In this document: piece by piece, positions 1 through 8,076 of the stretch
Layout: each line of letters opens with the position of its first letter
Position numbering within the stretch: position 1 is the first letter of the stretch
Assembly: GCF_040566555.1 (NCBI RefSeq)
Contig: NZ_JBEWYP010000003.1
Location: 434,001 to 498,000 of the forward strand
Direction of reading: 5' to 3'
Source: Sediminicola sp040566555
GTDB taxonomy: Bacteria > Bacteroidota > Bacteroidia > Flavobacteriales > Flavobacteriaceae
DNA length: 64,000 nucleotides
Translations under genes and position numbers: made by a program
The notes under the pieces: generated by a model
What the model was told of the DNA's origin: nothing
The model's database searches: none
Seen by the model: the letters and a program-made list of their open reading frames with translations, nothing else

Positions 1-357
1 TGCTTGTCCGGCAGAAAACACCAATGTACAATTTGTGCGTATCCCCTTATCTGAGAAATACTTGATAGCCTTAATACCATCTTTGATCATAGGTACCTTT
101 ACAACGATTTGTTCGTGCAATTCGGCCAATTCCTCTCCTTCAGTGATCATTTCATCATATGTAGTGGCAATAACTTCCGCAGAAACATCTCCCTCTACTA
201 TATTACAAATATCAACGTAGTGTTTTAAAATATTATTTCTCCCGGTGATGCCCTCTTTGGCCATTAGAGATGGATTCGTTGTTACTCCATCCAAAACTCC
301 CAATTCCTGGGCTTCTTTTATTTGTTGAAGATTTGCTGTGTCTATGAAAAATTTCAT
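1..357 (-). CDS. fsa: Small transaldolase / fructose-6-phosphate aldolase family, 3' end cut by window edge
   Basis: Reading the reverse strand from the ATG at 357 gives MKFFIDTANLQQIKEA, then DGVTTNPSLMAKEG at about residues 24-37. This is the N-terminus of the roughly 217-residue class I aldolase family that covers fructose-6-phosphate aldolase and short transaldolases (TalC). The TTNPSL motif is diagnostic. Only 119 codons lie in the window, up to LVFSAGQ, so the C-terminal half is outside it. Members act in the cytoplasmic non-oxidative pentose phosphate pathway with a Schiff-base lysine; that lysine (in a KVP context, near residue 87) is in view. FSA and transaldolase activity cannot be told apart from this fragment. 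The next gene on the same strand starts at 1246, and the gap before it shows no clear promoter. Confidence 0.9.
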   Translation of the reverse strand, partial: MKFFIDTANLQQIKEAQELGVLDGVTTNPSLMAKEGITGRNNILKHYVDICNIVEGDVSAEVIATTYDEMITEGEELAELHEQIVVKVPMIKDGIKAIKYFSDKGIRTNCTLVFSAGQA

Positions 358-436
358 TTTGCTGACTTGATTTTAAAGGTTAGTAATAATGGAGCAAGAT
401 AAATGAACATTGACTCCTTTTCAAATTAATACAAAA

Positions 437-1246
437 TTACAACTTATAATGGTTCAGTAGTAGTTTCTCGTACTGTTTGTCTGGTAATATTTTCTTTAAG
501 AAGAGTGAAAATTTTTGCATAAAAGCCCCTACTTTATAATGTACTTTAGGGTGTTTAGTCTGTATGATGTCATACACAGTCTCGGCAACACATATTGGAT
601 CTTTCCCCTCCTCCACATGATCATTTATCATTTTAAGGGTATTCCCATAAGGTTCTTTGTATGGGGAATTGGAATCGATAGGCGCATGGTATCTTCCTGA
701 AGCAATGTTGGTCGCGAAATCGCCAGGAGCCAAGTTGGTGATTTGCACACCAAAATCTTTGGTTTCCATTCGCATGGCTTCTGTAACCAATTCAAGAGCG
801 CCTTTTGTAGCAGAATATATACCTCTATAGGGTAGACCCATATAACCCGCTATGGAGGTAATATTAATTATTAAACCGGCATGTTGTTGTCTCATTTGTG
901 GCAATACAGCTTTCATCATATGGATTGGGCCATGAAAGTTTGTATTGAAGGCTTTCTGTATTTCCTCATGTGGCGTTTCTTCAATGGGTCCTGTTATACC
1001 AATACCAGCGTTGTTGATCAATACATCCAACCTTCCCTCCTTTTCAAGAAGATCATCTATAGCTTTCTTAATGGATGTTGGGTCATTAACATCCAACTCC
1101 AACAAACTAAAAAAATTAAAATCGGGATATTTATTCACACTCCTGGTGGTACCGTATACTTTGTAGCCTTTGGATGTTAAAAATAATCCAATGGATTTTC
1201 CTATCCCAGAAGAACCTCCGGTGATCAAAACAACCTTATTTTCCAT
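437..1246 (-). CDS. Short-chain dehydrogenase/reductase (SDR), classical type
   Basis: Predicted NAD(P)-dependent oxidoreductase of 269 residues. The N-terminus carries the Rossmann glycine motif TGGSSGIG (about residues 9-16), followed by NNAG and the catalytic YSATK (Tyr-x3-Lys) with the upstream Ser in NITSIAG. An in-frame start exists at 1366, but the 40 extra residues are hydrophobic and unlike the family and would run into the SRP RNA region, so the ATG at 1246 (MENKVVLITGG) is preferred. The C-terminal part (YETLLLNHYKL-like tail after residue 250) resembles SDRs annotated in flavobacteria simply as SDR family oxidoreductases. The substrate cannot be inferred. It lies upstream of the transaldolase on the same strand but is separated by about 80 bases. 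Confidence 0.88.
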   Translation of the reverse strand: MENKVVLITGGSSGIGKSIGLFLTSKGYKVYGTTRSVNKYPDFNFFSLLELDVNDPTSIKKAIDDLLEKEGRLDVLINNAGIGITGPIEETPHEEIQKAFNTNFHGPIHMMKAVLPQMRQQHAGLIINITSIAGYMGLPYRGIYSATKGALELVTEAMRMETKDFGVQITNLAPGDFATNIASGRYHAPIDSNSPYKEPYGNTLKMINDHVEEGKDPICVAETVYDIIQTKHPKVHYKVGAFMQKFSLFLKKILPDKQYEKLLLNHYKL

Positions 1247-1361
1247 AACCCTCAAAAATTGGTTACAAAATAACGAATAAAAAAAGAGATAAAAGGGGTT
1301 GGATGCGTTTGGAACGGAATGGAGTTGTACCACCCTAACGAAAGTTTCGGGTACAAAAAAA

Positions 1362-1455
1362 GGCAAGCTACCTACATCGCACTGCTACAACCGCATACCC
1401 TTGCTGCGTTCCCACCCTGGGGGATTCTGCAGGAGCTAGTCGTGTAGGACTTGCC
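1362..1455 (-). ncRNA. ffs: Signal recognition particle RNA, small bacterial type
   Basis: The reverse strand from 1455 to 1362 folds into one long hairpin: GGCAAGTCCTACAC at the 5' end pairs with GTGCGATGTAGGTAGCTTGCC at the 3' end. The apical part contains CCCAGGGTGGGAACGCAGC, the domain IV loop region that binds Ffh and FtsY. The length of about 94 nt suits the small bacterial SRP RNA. The transcript runs directly into a seven-T run (reverse strand 1361-1355), which gives a hairpin-plus-U-tract terminator. A near-ideal flavobacterial promoter sits 6 bases upstream (see 1461-1490). Its role is co-translational targeting of membrane proteins together with Ffh. Confidence 0.92.
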
Positions 1456-1460
1456 AGATG

Positions 1461-1490
1461 CAAAGATACAAACTTTTAATTTTTTCGCAA
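1461..1490 (-). promoter_or_regulatory. Promoter of the SRP RNA
   Basis: On the reverse strand there is TTG (1490-1488), exactly 19 bases, then TATCTTTG (1468-1461), followed 6 bases later by the first G of the SRP RNA. This matches the TTG-N17-23-TAnnTTTG consensus known for Flavobacterium/Bacteroides primary sigma promoters, with the ideal spacing. Confidence 0.8.
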
Positions 1491-1591
1491 TCATTTTACA
1501 GTCTTAATTTAATTAAATACCTTGCCTCAGCATCCTGCCATTCTCCTTGGTTTTATAGTTGATTGGCATAGAGAATGTTGGGATAAAAAAG

Positions 1592-1608
1592 TAGGTTGAC
1601 ACAACCTA
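1592..1608. repeat. Inverted repeat TAGGTTG-ACA-CAACCTA
   Basis: Perfect 7-base arms around a 3-base spacer, about 80 bases upstream of the glutaminyl cyclotransferase start. There is no T-tract on either side, so it is more likely an operator or a small mRNA hairpin than a terminator. The rest of 1491-1689 holds no gene. Confidence 0.4.
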
Positions 1609-1689
1609 ATGAATTTACCAATGTTAGATAATTAAGTATTAAAAAAATGTAGTCAAGCCGTACTAATTTATCAAGGGTTACTACTTAAA

Positions 1690-2742
1690 ATGAGCAAAAT
1701 GAAGAGGTTCAAATATATCGCTTTAGGATTATTCTCCGTATTATTTGTTTCTTGTGGAGGAGGCAATTCTACGACTTCAAAGCTTTTCAAAATACAATTG
1801 GAAGATAATAAGTCAGAATTCCAGCAAAATCAGACCGTCAGTATTGATCTGAGAAACCCCAAACAAAAAACCATTAATTCAGTATCATACAGCATAGATG
1901 GTAAGGAATTGACCCCCAATGATGGTAAAATTACCTTAAATATACCTACTCTGGGAAATAAGACACTTGTGGCCAAGGTAACCTATGATGATGGCACGGT
2001 AGATGTTTCAAAAAACATTAAAGTTCTTGCCTCTAAATCTCCGGAAATCTATACGTATGAAGTTTTAAATGAATATCCACATGATATCAAAGCCTACACC
2101 CAAGGATTGGAATTCCACAATGACACCCTCTATGAAAGTACAGGAAGAAATGGACAATCTTCCTTACGGAAGGTTGATTATAAATCAGGAAAGATTCTAA
2201 AACAAATAGACCTTGACAAAACGTTTTTTGGAGAAGGAATTACAATCCTAAATAACAAGATCTATCAATTGACTTGGCAAAGTGGTATGGGATTTATATA
2301 TAGCCTTGATAATTTCGAAAAAATAGACACTTTCACCTATGACCAAAGCAGGGAAGGTTGGGGACTTTGTAATAATGGAAAGAATTTGTTAAAAAGCGAT
2401 GGTACCGAAAAAATTTGGAATTTAAATCCTGAAACCCTGAAGGAAGAAGGTTATATAGAAACGGTAACCAATAGATCAATTTTCAATAAAACCAATGAAT
2501 TGGAGTATGTTGACGGGAAGATTTATGCCAACGTATATCTAAAGGAGAGCATGATGATCATTGATGCACAAAGTGGCGCAATTGAAGGCGTTGTAAATTT
2601 TGGCGGATTAAAGGAAAAAGTAAAACAGCACGCTGATCTCGATGTCTTGAACGGCGTTGCCTACCATCCCGAGAGAAAGACCTTTTTTGTAACGGGTAAA
2701 AACTGGGATAAGCTGTTTGAGGTTAATATCTTAAAAAAGTAG
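1690..2742 (+). CDS. Glutaminyl-peptide cyclotransferase, lipoprotein
   Basis: Enzyme of the plant/bacterial-type glutamine cyclotransferase family (PF05096), which converts N-terminal glutamine of exported proteins to pyroglutamate. A lipoprotein signal peptide ends at FVSC (Cys22), followed by GGG. Residues about 30-115 look like an Ig-like or bacterial beta-sandwich domain, and the cyclotransferase beta-propeller fills about 118-350, with family motifs AYTQGLEF and FGEGITIL. A second in-frame ATG at 1699 (MKRFKYIAL) would give an equally good signal peptide. Pyroglutamate N-termini are common on Bacteroidota surface proteins, so a periplasmic or outer-membrane location fits. The stop is 4 bases before the next gene, so the two are probably co-transcribed. 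Confidence 0.88.
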   Translation: MSKMKRFKYIALGLFSVLFVSCGGGNSTTSKLFKIQLEDNKSEFQQNQTVSIDLRNPKQKTINSVSYSIDGKELTPNDGKITLNIPTLGNKTLVAKVTYDDGTVDVSKNIKVLASKSPEIYTYEVLNEYPHDIKAYTQGLEFHNDTLYESTGRNGQSSLRKVDYKSGKILKQIDLDKTFFGEGITILNNKIYQLTWQSGMGFIYSLDNFEKIDTFTYDQSREGWGLCNNGKNLLKSDGTEKIWNLNPETLKEEGYIETVTNRSIFNKTNELEYVDGKIYANVYLKESMMIIDAQSGAIEGVVNFGGLKEKVKQHADLDVLNGVAYHPERKTFFVTGKNWDKLFEVNILKK

Positions 2743-2746
2743 CATC

Positions 2747-3136
2747 ATGACCCCTTTTGAAAAAGATATACGCGTACAACAAGAAGATTTGGATGATTTA
2801 AATCATGTAAACAATGTTCGTTATGTACAATGGATACAAGATATCTCCAAGGAGCATTGGCAAAAAAAGGCCCCTGAAAGCTTAAAAGAAGATGTTATTT
2901 GGGTGGTCCTGAATCACAACATCACTTATAAAAGTGCTGCCAAATTAAATGACCATATTAAAATTAGAACGTACATAGCAAAAACCAAAGGGGCAATATC
3001 AACAAGGATCGTGGAAATGTTTGACGCTGTCACCAATGTACCCATTGTACATGCAAAAACGGAGTGGTGTATGCTGAATGCTACTACATATAAACCTATG
3101 AGGGTATCTGAAGAAATCCAGAATATATTCACCTAA
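2747..3136 (+). CDS. Acyl-CoA thioesterase, 4HBT hot-dog fold
   Basis: A 129-residue single-domain protein with the signature DLDDLNHVNNVRYVQW near residues 15-30. The Asp/Asn-His-Asn region is where the 4-hydroxybenzoyl-CoA thioesterase/YbgC family places its catalytic acidic residue. It probably hydrolyses acyl-CoA in the cytoplasm; chain preference is unknown. It starts 4 bases after the cyclotransferase stop and is 18 bases ahead of the next lipoprotein gene, so the three form an apparent operon although the functions do not obviously connect. A second thioesterase of this superfamily lies at 52415-52813. Confidence 0.85.
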   Translation: MTPFEKDIRVQQEDLDDLNHVNNVRYVQWIQDISKEHWQKKAPESLKEDVIWVVLNHNITYKSAAKLNDHIKIRTYIAKTKGAISTRIVEMFDAVTNVPIVHAKTEWCMLNATTYKPMRVSEEIQNIFT

Positions 3137-3154
3137 ATCAACAAGGAAGAAGCA

Positions 3155-4702
3155 ATGTTCAAAACTCATGGAATTCGTCTTGTTGTCCTATTGGTTCTTT
3201 TGCCTATTCTTTGGAGTTCCTGTAGAAAAGATTTTGAATATTCCCCTAGTATGGGAAACTTGGAATTTTCAAAAGACACCGTTTATCTGGACACCATCTT
3301 TTCTAAAATTTCCAGTAGTACATATAGCTTAAAGGTCTATAACAGAAGTAAAAAAGATCTTTTAATTCCTAATATTGAACTAAAAGGCGGATCTAGTAGT
3401 AGTTATAGATTAAATGTGGATGGAGTAGCGGGCGGTACTTTTATGGATGTTCCCATATTGGCCAAAGACAGTCTCTACATATTTATAGAAAATACACTGG
3501 ACATCACGGAAACTGCCCAAAACGAATACTTAAGTACAGATGCCATAGTTTTTGATTCAGGGGTCAATTTGCAGCAGGTGGAATTGGTGACTCTGATTAA
3601 AGACGCCGTATTTCTATATCCAGAGAAATTTAAAAATGGTCCCAAAGCATCATTTTCATTGCCTGTAGAGAATGGATCCAACTCCCAAATAGAAGGATTC
3701 TTCCTCCCGGAGGAACAGTTGGACTTTACCAGCCAAAAGCCATATGTGATATATGGGTATGCTACTGTAGGTCCGGATAAAACTTTGCTCATGGAGGCAG
3801 GGACGAGAGTGTTTTTCCATAAGAACTCTGGATTGATCATTGGAGAGGGCGCTACTCTAAAAATTAACGGAGCATTGAGTGAAAATGATACTTTATTGGA
3901 GAATGAGGTGATTTTGGAAGGAGACAGATTAGAACCAACATTTGCCGATGTTCCTGGACAATGGGGCAGCTTATGGCTTACCTCTAAAAGTAAGGATGTT
4001 GAAATAAATTATCTGACGATCAGGAATGCAACCACGGGATTATTGGTTGAAGGAAACGATTCTGCCAACACCCCTACTCTATCCATTAAGAATTCAAAGA
4101 TTTACAATAGCTCCAAATCCAATCTATGGGCTAGAACAGGAACCATCAACGGCGAAAATTTGGTTTTGGGAAATGCCGGAAACTCATCCTTAAAATGCGA
4201 ACTAGGCGGGTCTTATACTTTTACCCATTGTACGATAGGCAACTTTTTCAGTAGCGGGTTTAGATTGGGCCCAGCACTTCAAATATCCAATTATCAGATC
4301 CTGAATACGGGAGAAATCTCCACAAAAGACTTGAAAAAAGCCTCTTTTGAAAACTGTATTATTACAGGGAGTACAACTAATGAGCTGTCTTTAAAGTCTG
4401 AAACAAGTTCCGAGTTCAACATTTATTTTAATCACTCCCTGATTACCTCAAGCCCCAACACCGTAGATCAAGGAAATCCCAATTTTGATTTTGACAATAA
4501 TTCTATTTATCGCAATATAATTTTAAATCAAAATTCAGATTTTAAAGACACTTCCAAAAATGTTTTTAAAATAGGATCCAACTCCGCAGGAATTGGAAAA
4601 GGAGATATCAATAGGGCATTGATGGTACCACTTGATATTTTGGGATTTGACAGAACTAATGAGCCAGATCTGGGTGCATATCAATATATTAAAGAAAATT
4701 AA
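3155..4702 (+). CDS. Conserved flavobacterial lipoprotein, likely right-handed beta-helix
   Basis: A 515-residue exported protein with a lipoprotein signal ending WSSC (Cys23), so probably anchored in the outer membrane. After an N-terminal beta-rich segment (about 30-150), the region from about 230 to 500 has repeated short strands with regularly spaced Asn, Gly and Ser (for example LTIRNATTGLLVEG, SIKNSKIYNSSKSN, ASFENCIITGSTTNE), as expected of pectin-lyase-like beta-helix repeats. The C-terminus ends DLGAYQYIKEN, and an LGAYQ/LGAYE ending is common in such beta-helix proteins. No catalytic site is recognised, so a surface-binding or structural role is as plausible as polysaccharide cleavage. 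It is the third gene of the run starting at 1690. Confidence 0.75.
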   Translation: MFKTHGIRLVVLLVLLPILWSSCRKDFEYSPSMGNLEFSKDTVYLDTIFSKISSSTYSLKVYNRSKKDLLIPNIELKGGSSSSYRLNVDGVAGGTFMDVPILAKDSLYIFIENTLDITETAQNEYLSTDAIVFDSGVNLQQVELVTLIKDAVFLYPEKFKNGPKASFSLPVENGSNSQIEGFFLPEEQLDFTSQKPYVIYGYATVGPDKTLLMEAGTRVFFHKNSGLIIGEGATLKINGALSENDTLLENEVILEGDRLEPTFADVPGQWGSLWLTSKSKDVEINYLTIRNATTGLLVEGNDSANTPTLSIKNSKIYNSSKSNLWARTGTINGENLVLGNAGNSSLKCELGGSYTFTHCTIGNFFSSGFRLGPALQISNYQILNTGEISTKDLKKASFENCIITGSTTNELSLKSETSSEFNIYFNHSLITSSPNTVDQGNPNFDFDNNSIYRNIILNQNSDFKDTSKNVFKIGSNSAGIGKGDINRALMVPLDILGFDRTNEPDLGAYQYIKEN

Positions 4703-4859
4703 TACAGTGCCCTACACGTCATACGTCTAAAAAGAAAGGTTTTTCTTTCAGAGATGCTTCACATACAATATATTAGACAGGAAAACCATAGATATTCTAT
4801 GGTTAAAATACAATCACTCCTCGGTTACAAATGGTATTTTGTACCCAAATATATTGTCT

Positions 4860-5591
4860 ATGGAGTACACATATATTATTATAGATTCCGAGGCTACCTC
4901 CAATCTCCAATTACAACATCATCTGGAGGAGTACGGGGAGTTTAGTTGTACGGCCCTTGCACAAAATAGTGCAGATGGGTTGAACTCCATTTTAAAATTC
5001 AATCCCAATATCGTTTTTATCAATTTAAACGACAAGGCGTCTGAGTATTTTCACATGGTCTTGGAATTGCATCAATATGTAAAGGAGCTACCAATTTTAA
5101 TAGGCATATCCCGAGGAAAACAATATGCCTACGAAGCCATAAAGAATAATTTTTTTGATTATTGGTTGATGCCCTACAGTGAATTCGATATTAGGAAGTC
5201 CCTGTTGAAATTAAAAAAGCTAATGCCCAAGGAGCAGGTCTCCCAAACCATCTGTTTAAAATCATATAAGGACTACAGATATGTGGACACCGATGAGATC
5301 CTATATCTAAAGGCAGATAATAACGCCACGGATTTCATTTTAAAGGATGGGAGTGTCATCAGTGCGTTTAAAACCTTGAAGACTTTTGAGGAAACGCTTC
5401 CTAAAAATTTTATTAGGATTCACCAAAGCTATATCCTAAATACCAAATATGTTTCCAGGATCAACTACGGCAAATCTATCTGCTCTTTAAAGCAGGACAA
5501 CCACCAGTTGCCATTTTCCAAATCGTACAAGGAGAATATTGATGATTTAAAGAAGTTTCTTTCAAAAAGCACTATTCGTACCCTAAATTAA
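4860..5591 (+). CDS. LytTR DNA-binding regulator with degenerate receiver domain
   Basis: A 243-residue protein. Residues about 1-120 have the receiver layout and about 128-235 form a LytTR DNA-binding domain, with the typical IRIHQSYILNTKYV stretch. The receiver has lost its chemistry: the acidic pair is IIIDSE (one Asp, then Ser), the phospho-acceptor position in NIVFINLND is Asn55, and the conserved Lys is Met104 (YWLMPYSE where LKP is usual). It therefore probably works without phosphorylation, or by binding a partner. The start at 4860 (MEYTYIII) aligns with family N-termini; an upstream in-frame ATG at 4839 adds only seven residues. No partner LytS-type kinase is adjacent, but a histidine kinase and regulator pair follows after a small lipoprotein gene. 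Confidence 0.85.
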   Translation: MEYTYIIIDSEATSNLQLQHHLEEYGEFSCTALAQNSADGLNSILKFNPNIVFINLNDKASEYFHMVLELHQYVKELPILIGISRGKQYAYEAIKNNFFDYWLMPYSEFDIRKSLLKLKKLMPKEQVSQTICLKSYKDYRYVDTDEILYLKADNNATDFILKDGSVISAFKTLKTFEETLPKNFIRIHQSYILNTKYVSRINYGKSICSLKQDNHQLPFSKSYKENIDDLKKFLSKSTIRTLN

Positions 5592-5731
5592 CGAATTCTC
5601 TCAAAATTGGTTCATTCACCCTCAAAACTAGGCATTTCACTAAAGTGCTGCTATTCTCCTTTCCAAAATTGAACCCTCGTTATAAATTAGCCGTATACAA
5701 ATAATTAATCAACCCCTAAAACTACTATAAG

Positions 5732-5890
5732 ATGAAAAAAGTATTCGGAATTTTAGCAATAGCAGCATTATCAACAGGTTTATATTCTTGTGAAAAAGAT
5801 TCTACCATGGACGAGACACAAGCCTTATATGAAACTATGGATACGAATGCTACGGATGGTAGTGTTGTAAAAACAGAAGAAAGAGATTAA
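5732..5890 (+). CDS. 52-residue lipoprotein, unrecognised
   Basis: Small gene: ATG at 5732, stop TAA at 5888-5890. The product begins MKKVFGILAIAALSTGLYSC, a clear lipoprotein signal with Cys20, leaving a 32-residue acidic mature part rich in Asp, Glu and Thr and no recognisable domain. A strong terminator follows 23 bases after the stop. I do not recognise the family. It lies between a LytTR regulator and a TPR histidine kinase on the same strand, so a sensory or accessory role at the envelope is possible but is inference only. The good signal peptide, lipobox, in-frame stop and adjacent terminator argue that it is real rather than chance. Confidence 0.7.
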   Translation: MKKVFGILAIAALSTGLYSCEKDSTMDETQALYETMDTNATDGSVVKTEERD

Positions 5891-5913
5891 TTCAGTATTC
5901 CATAAATTAAACT

Positions 5914-5949
5914 AAAGCTTTAAACACCCCAGTTTAAAGCTTTTTTTTT
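5914..5949 (+). terminator. Rho-independent terminator after the small lipoprotein
   Basis: AAAGCTTTAAAC (5914-5925) pairs with GTTTAAAGCTTT (5932-5943) around a 6-base loop, with a T-tract to 5949. It stands only 3 bases before the likely start codon of the downstream kinase, so kinase expression must depend on read-through or on initiation very close to this site. Confidence 0.85.
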
Positions 5950-5952
5950 ATC

Positions 5953-8061
5953 TTGTACACTTATAATTCTAATGCCTTACTCATCAAAACTTTTTTATTT
6001 AAAGTCGTATTATTAGGATTTATTTTGTCCTTTTCTGCTTGTCAAAATAGGGCCGATAGCAATGTCACAAAAAATTATAACTCGTCTACAGATAGCATTC
6101 TGACTTTTATAGATGAAAGTAAAAGTTCAGAATTGTCCATACAGGAAAAATTGAACTTACTACAAAAAGCCACTCTACTTACTGCAAATTTATCCAATGA
6201 TTCTTTGAGAGCTAAATGTTTTTCAAAAATATCTTTGGGCTATTATAAACTAAGCGACTCCATACAATTTCGAAAAACCAATAATCAAGCTTTACAAGCA
6301 TCCATTATCGCCAAGGATTCTATAGTAATGGCAGAGTCACATTGGGATCTTGGAAATTTTTTTAGACAATATGCTGTAAAAGATAGTGCCTATTATCATT
6401 TTGCTGCAGCTCAGAAACATTTTAATTCCTTAGGTAATTCCTTATCATCTGGTAAAATGCTTTATAACATGGCCGTTATTCAGGGGGATATTAAGGATTA
6501 TACTGGCAGTGAAATCAATACCTTCAAGGCTATTGCACTGCTAAAACCATTGGAGAAGTATGAACAATTATACAAATGTTACAATAATCTGGGCGCATTG
6601 TATAACTCCTTAGAAGAATACAACAAGGCCTTGGAATATCATCAAATAGCTCTCGATTATTTGAAGAAGTTTGACGATGAAAATGCTGAATTTATTATCA
6701 TAAACAACATTGGGGACACCTATTTAAATCAACAAGAATATGTAGCAGCCTCCAGATATTTTCAAAAAGTATTGGAAGCCGATAATTACAAAGAACAAGA
6801 CCCAATCACCTATAGCAAGGCCCTTAGTAATCATGCAAGGACCAGATTACACTTAAAAGATACAGTTGGTATATCGGATTCCTTTTCTAAGTCTCTACAA
6901 ATACAGGATAGCATCAATGATATTGTTGGCTTGTCCCTAACCAATTACTATATGGCCGAGTATGCAGTAGCCAAAAAAGACACCAATGCCGCAATAGCTT
7001 ATGCAAAAAAATCTAACTCATTAGCAAAACGAAGTACAAATAATAAACGGGTCTTAGAAAGTTTAAAGCTGATCAGCAAACTGGATACAAAAAATGCCCC
7101 ACAATATGTCCAGGAGTATATACGGTTAAACGATAGCCTACAAAAAGAAGAACGGCAGATAAGGAATAAGTTTGCGAGAATAGAATTTGAAACAGACCAG
7201 TTCATAGAGCAAAACCAATTACTTGCCAGACAGAAACAGCTTTGGCTTGGTGTTGCAGTTGGACTCTTTTTTCTTGCCATTGCCATAGTTAGTATCATCT
7301 CTCTGCGCAAGAAAAACCAAAAACTAAAATTTGACCAGCAACAACAGGAAAGTAACTTGGAAATCTTCAACCTGATGTTATCCCAAAAAGAGAAATTTTT
7401 GGAAGGGAAACACGAAGAACAGAAAAGGGTTTCGGAAGAACTCCACGATGGCATCTTGGGTCAAATGCTAGGTATACGACTCGTATTGAGCGGATTGAAC
7501 AATAAAAGCGGAGAAACTAGCACCAAACAAAGAGCTGAATATCTAAAAAAACTTCAGGATGTTGAGGAAGAGGTTAGAACCATTTCTCATGAACTCAACC
7601 ATGCTGCTTATCAAAAAATTCATAACTTTATTTATTCAGTAGAAGATCTTTTAAAATCTATTGAAAACAGTTCTCAAGTGCACTGTAATTTAGAGTTTAC
7701 AACTGACTTGGAATGGGACCGCCTGAACAGTGAGGTGAAAATAAATATTTATAGAATACTTCAGGAAGCATTACAGAACTGCATTAAACATGCGTTGGCA
7801 AAGAATATAAAAGTTACCTTGGACGGTAACGATAGGGATATATTGGTAAGGGTTGAAGATGATGGAGTTGGATATAAGGTCAAAAATGAGAAAAAGGGAA
7901 TAGGATTGAAAAATATAACTTCCCGAGTAAGAAAAATGAATGGTACTGTGGATATAAAAAGTAAAATTGGCAAGGGAACTACACTTATGGTCAATATCCC
8001 TTATGCTAATAATATGATGCCCACTGATCTAATTCAGAAATCAACAAACAAAGAACTTTAG
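5953..8061 (+). CDS. TPR-containing sensor histidine kinase, HisKA_3 type
   Basis: A 702-residue kinase. It has a signal with lipobox LSFSAC (Cys30), TPR-like helical repeats (about 90-390), one membrane segment (about 428-448), a short coiled coil, a HisKA_3 phospho-acceptor EELHDG with His498, and a HATPase_c domain at the C-terminus (N-box LQEALQNCIKHA, then DDGVGY and GIGLKNI). NarX/LytS-like kinases of this build are abundant in Bacteroidota and pair with NarL-type regulators, as here. The start is odd: the only in-frame candidate that keeps the signal is TTG at 5953. An ATG at 5972 is in another frame and would join this frame if the six-T run at 5991-5996 had one more T. The gene ends 15 bases before its regulator. 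Confidence 0.85.
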   Translation: MYTYNSNALLIKTFLFKVVLLGFILSFSACQNRADSNVTKNYNSSTDSILTFIDESKSSELSIQEKLNLLQKATLLTANLSNDSLRAKCFSKISLGYYKLSDSIQFRKTNNQALQASIIAKDSIVMAESHWDLGNFFRQYAVKDSAYYHFAAAQKHFNSLGNSLSSGKMLYNMAVIQGDIKDYTGSEINTFKAIALLKPLEKYEQLYKCYNNLGALYNSLEEYNKALEYHQIALDYLKKFDDENAEFIIINNIGDTYLNQQEYVAASRYFQKVLEADNYKEQDPITYSKALSNHARTRLHLKDTVGISDSFSKSLQIQDSINDIVGLSLTNYYMAEYAVAKKDTNAAIAYAKKSNSLAKRSTNNKRVLESLKLISKLDTKNAPQYVQEYIRLNDSLQKEERQIRNKFARIEFETDQFIEQNQLLARQKQLWLGVAVGLFFLAIAIVSIISLRKKNQKLKFDQQQQESNLEIFNLMLSQKEKFLEGKHEEQKRVSEELHDGILGQMLGIRLVLSGLNNKSGETSTKQRAEYLKKLQDVEEEVRTISHELNHAAYQKIHNFIYSVEDLLKSIENSSQVHCNLEFTTDLEWDRLNSEVKINIYRILQEALQNCIKHALAKNIKVTLDGNDRDILVRVEDDGVGYKVKNEKKGIGLKNITSRVRKMNGTVDIKSKIGKGTTLMVNIPYANNMMPTDLIQKSTNKEL

Positions 8062-8076
8062 AACCATCAAGGGAAA

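Noticed and set aside
4729..4748. AT-only hairpin GAAAG/CTTTC as terminator of the beta-helix gene
   Set aside because: The stem is only five weak pairs; not enough to call a terminator.
4754..4945. 63-residue forward frame before the LytTR gene
   Set aside because: Overlaps the LytTR start in another frame, with no signal or family match.
6999..7454. 151-residue reverse frame inside the TPR kinase
   Set aside because: Cys/Ser/Phe-rich antisense of a helical region, overlapped by the kinase.
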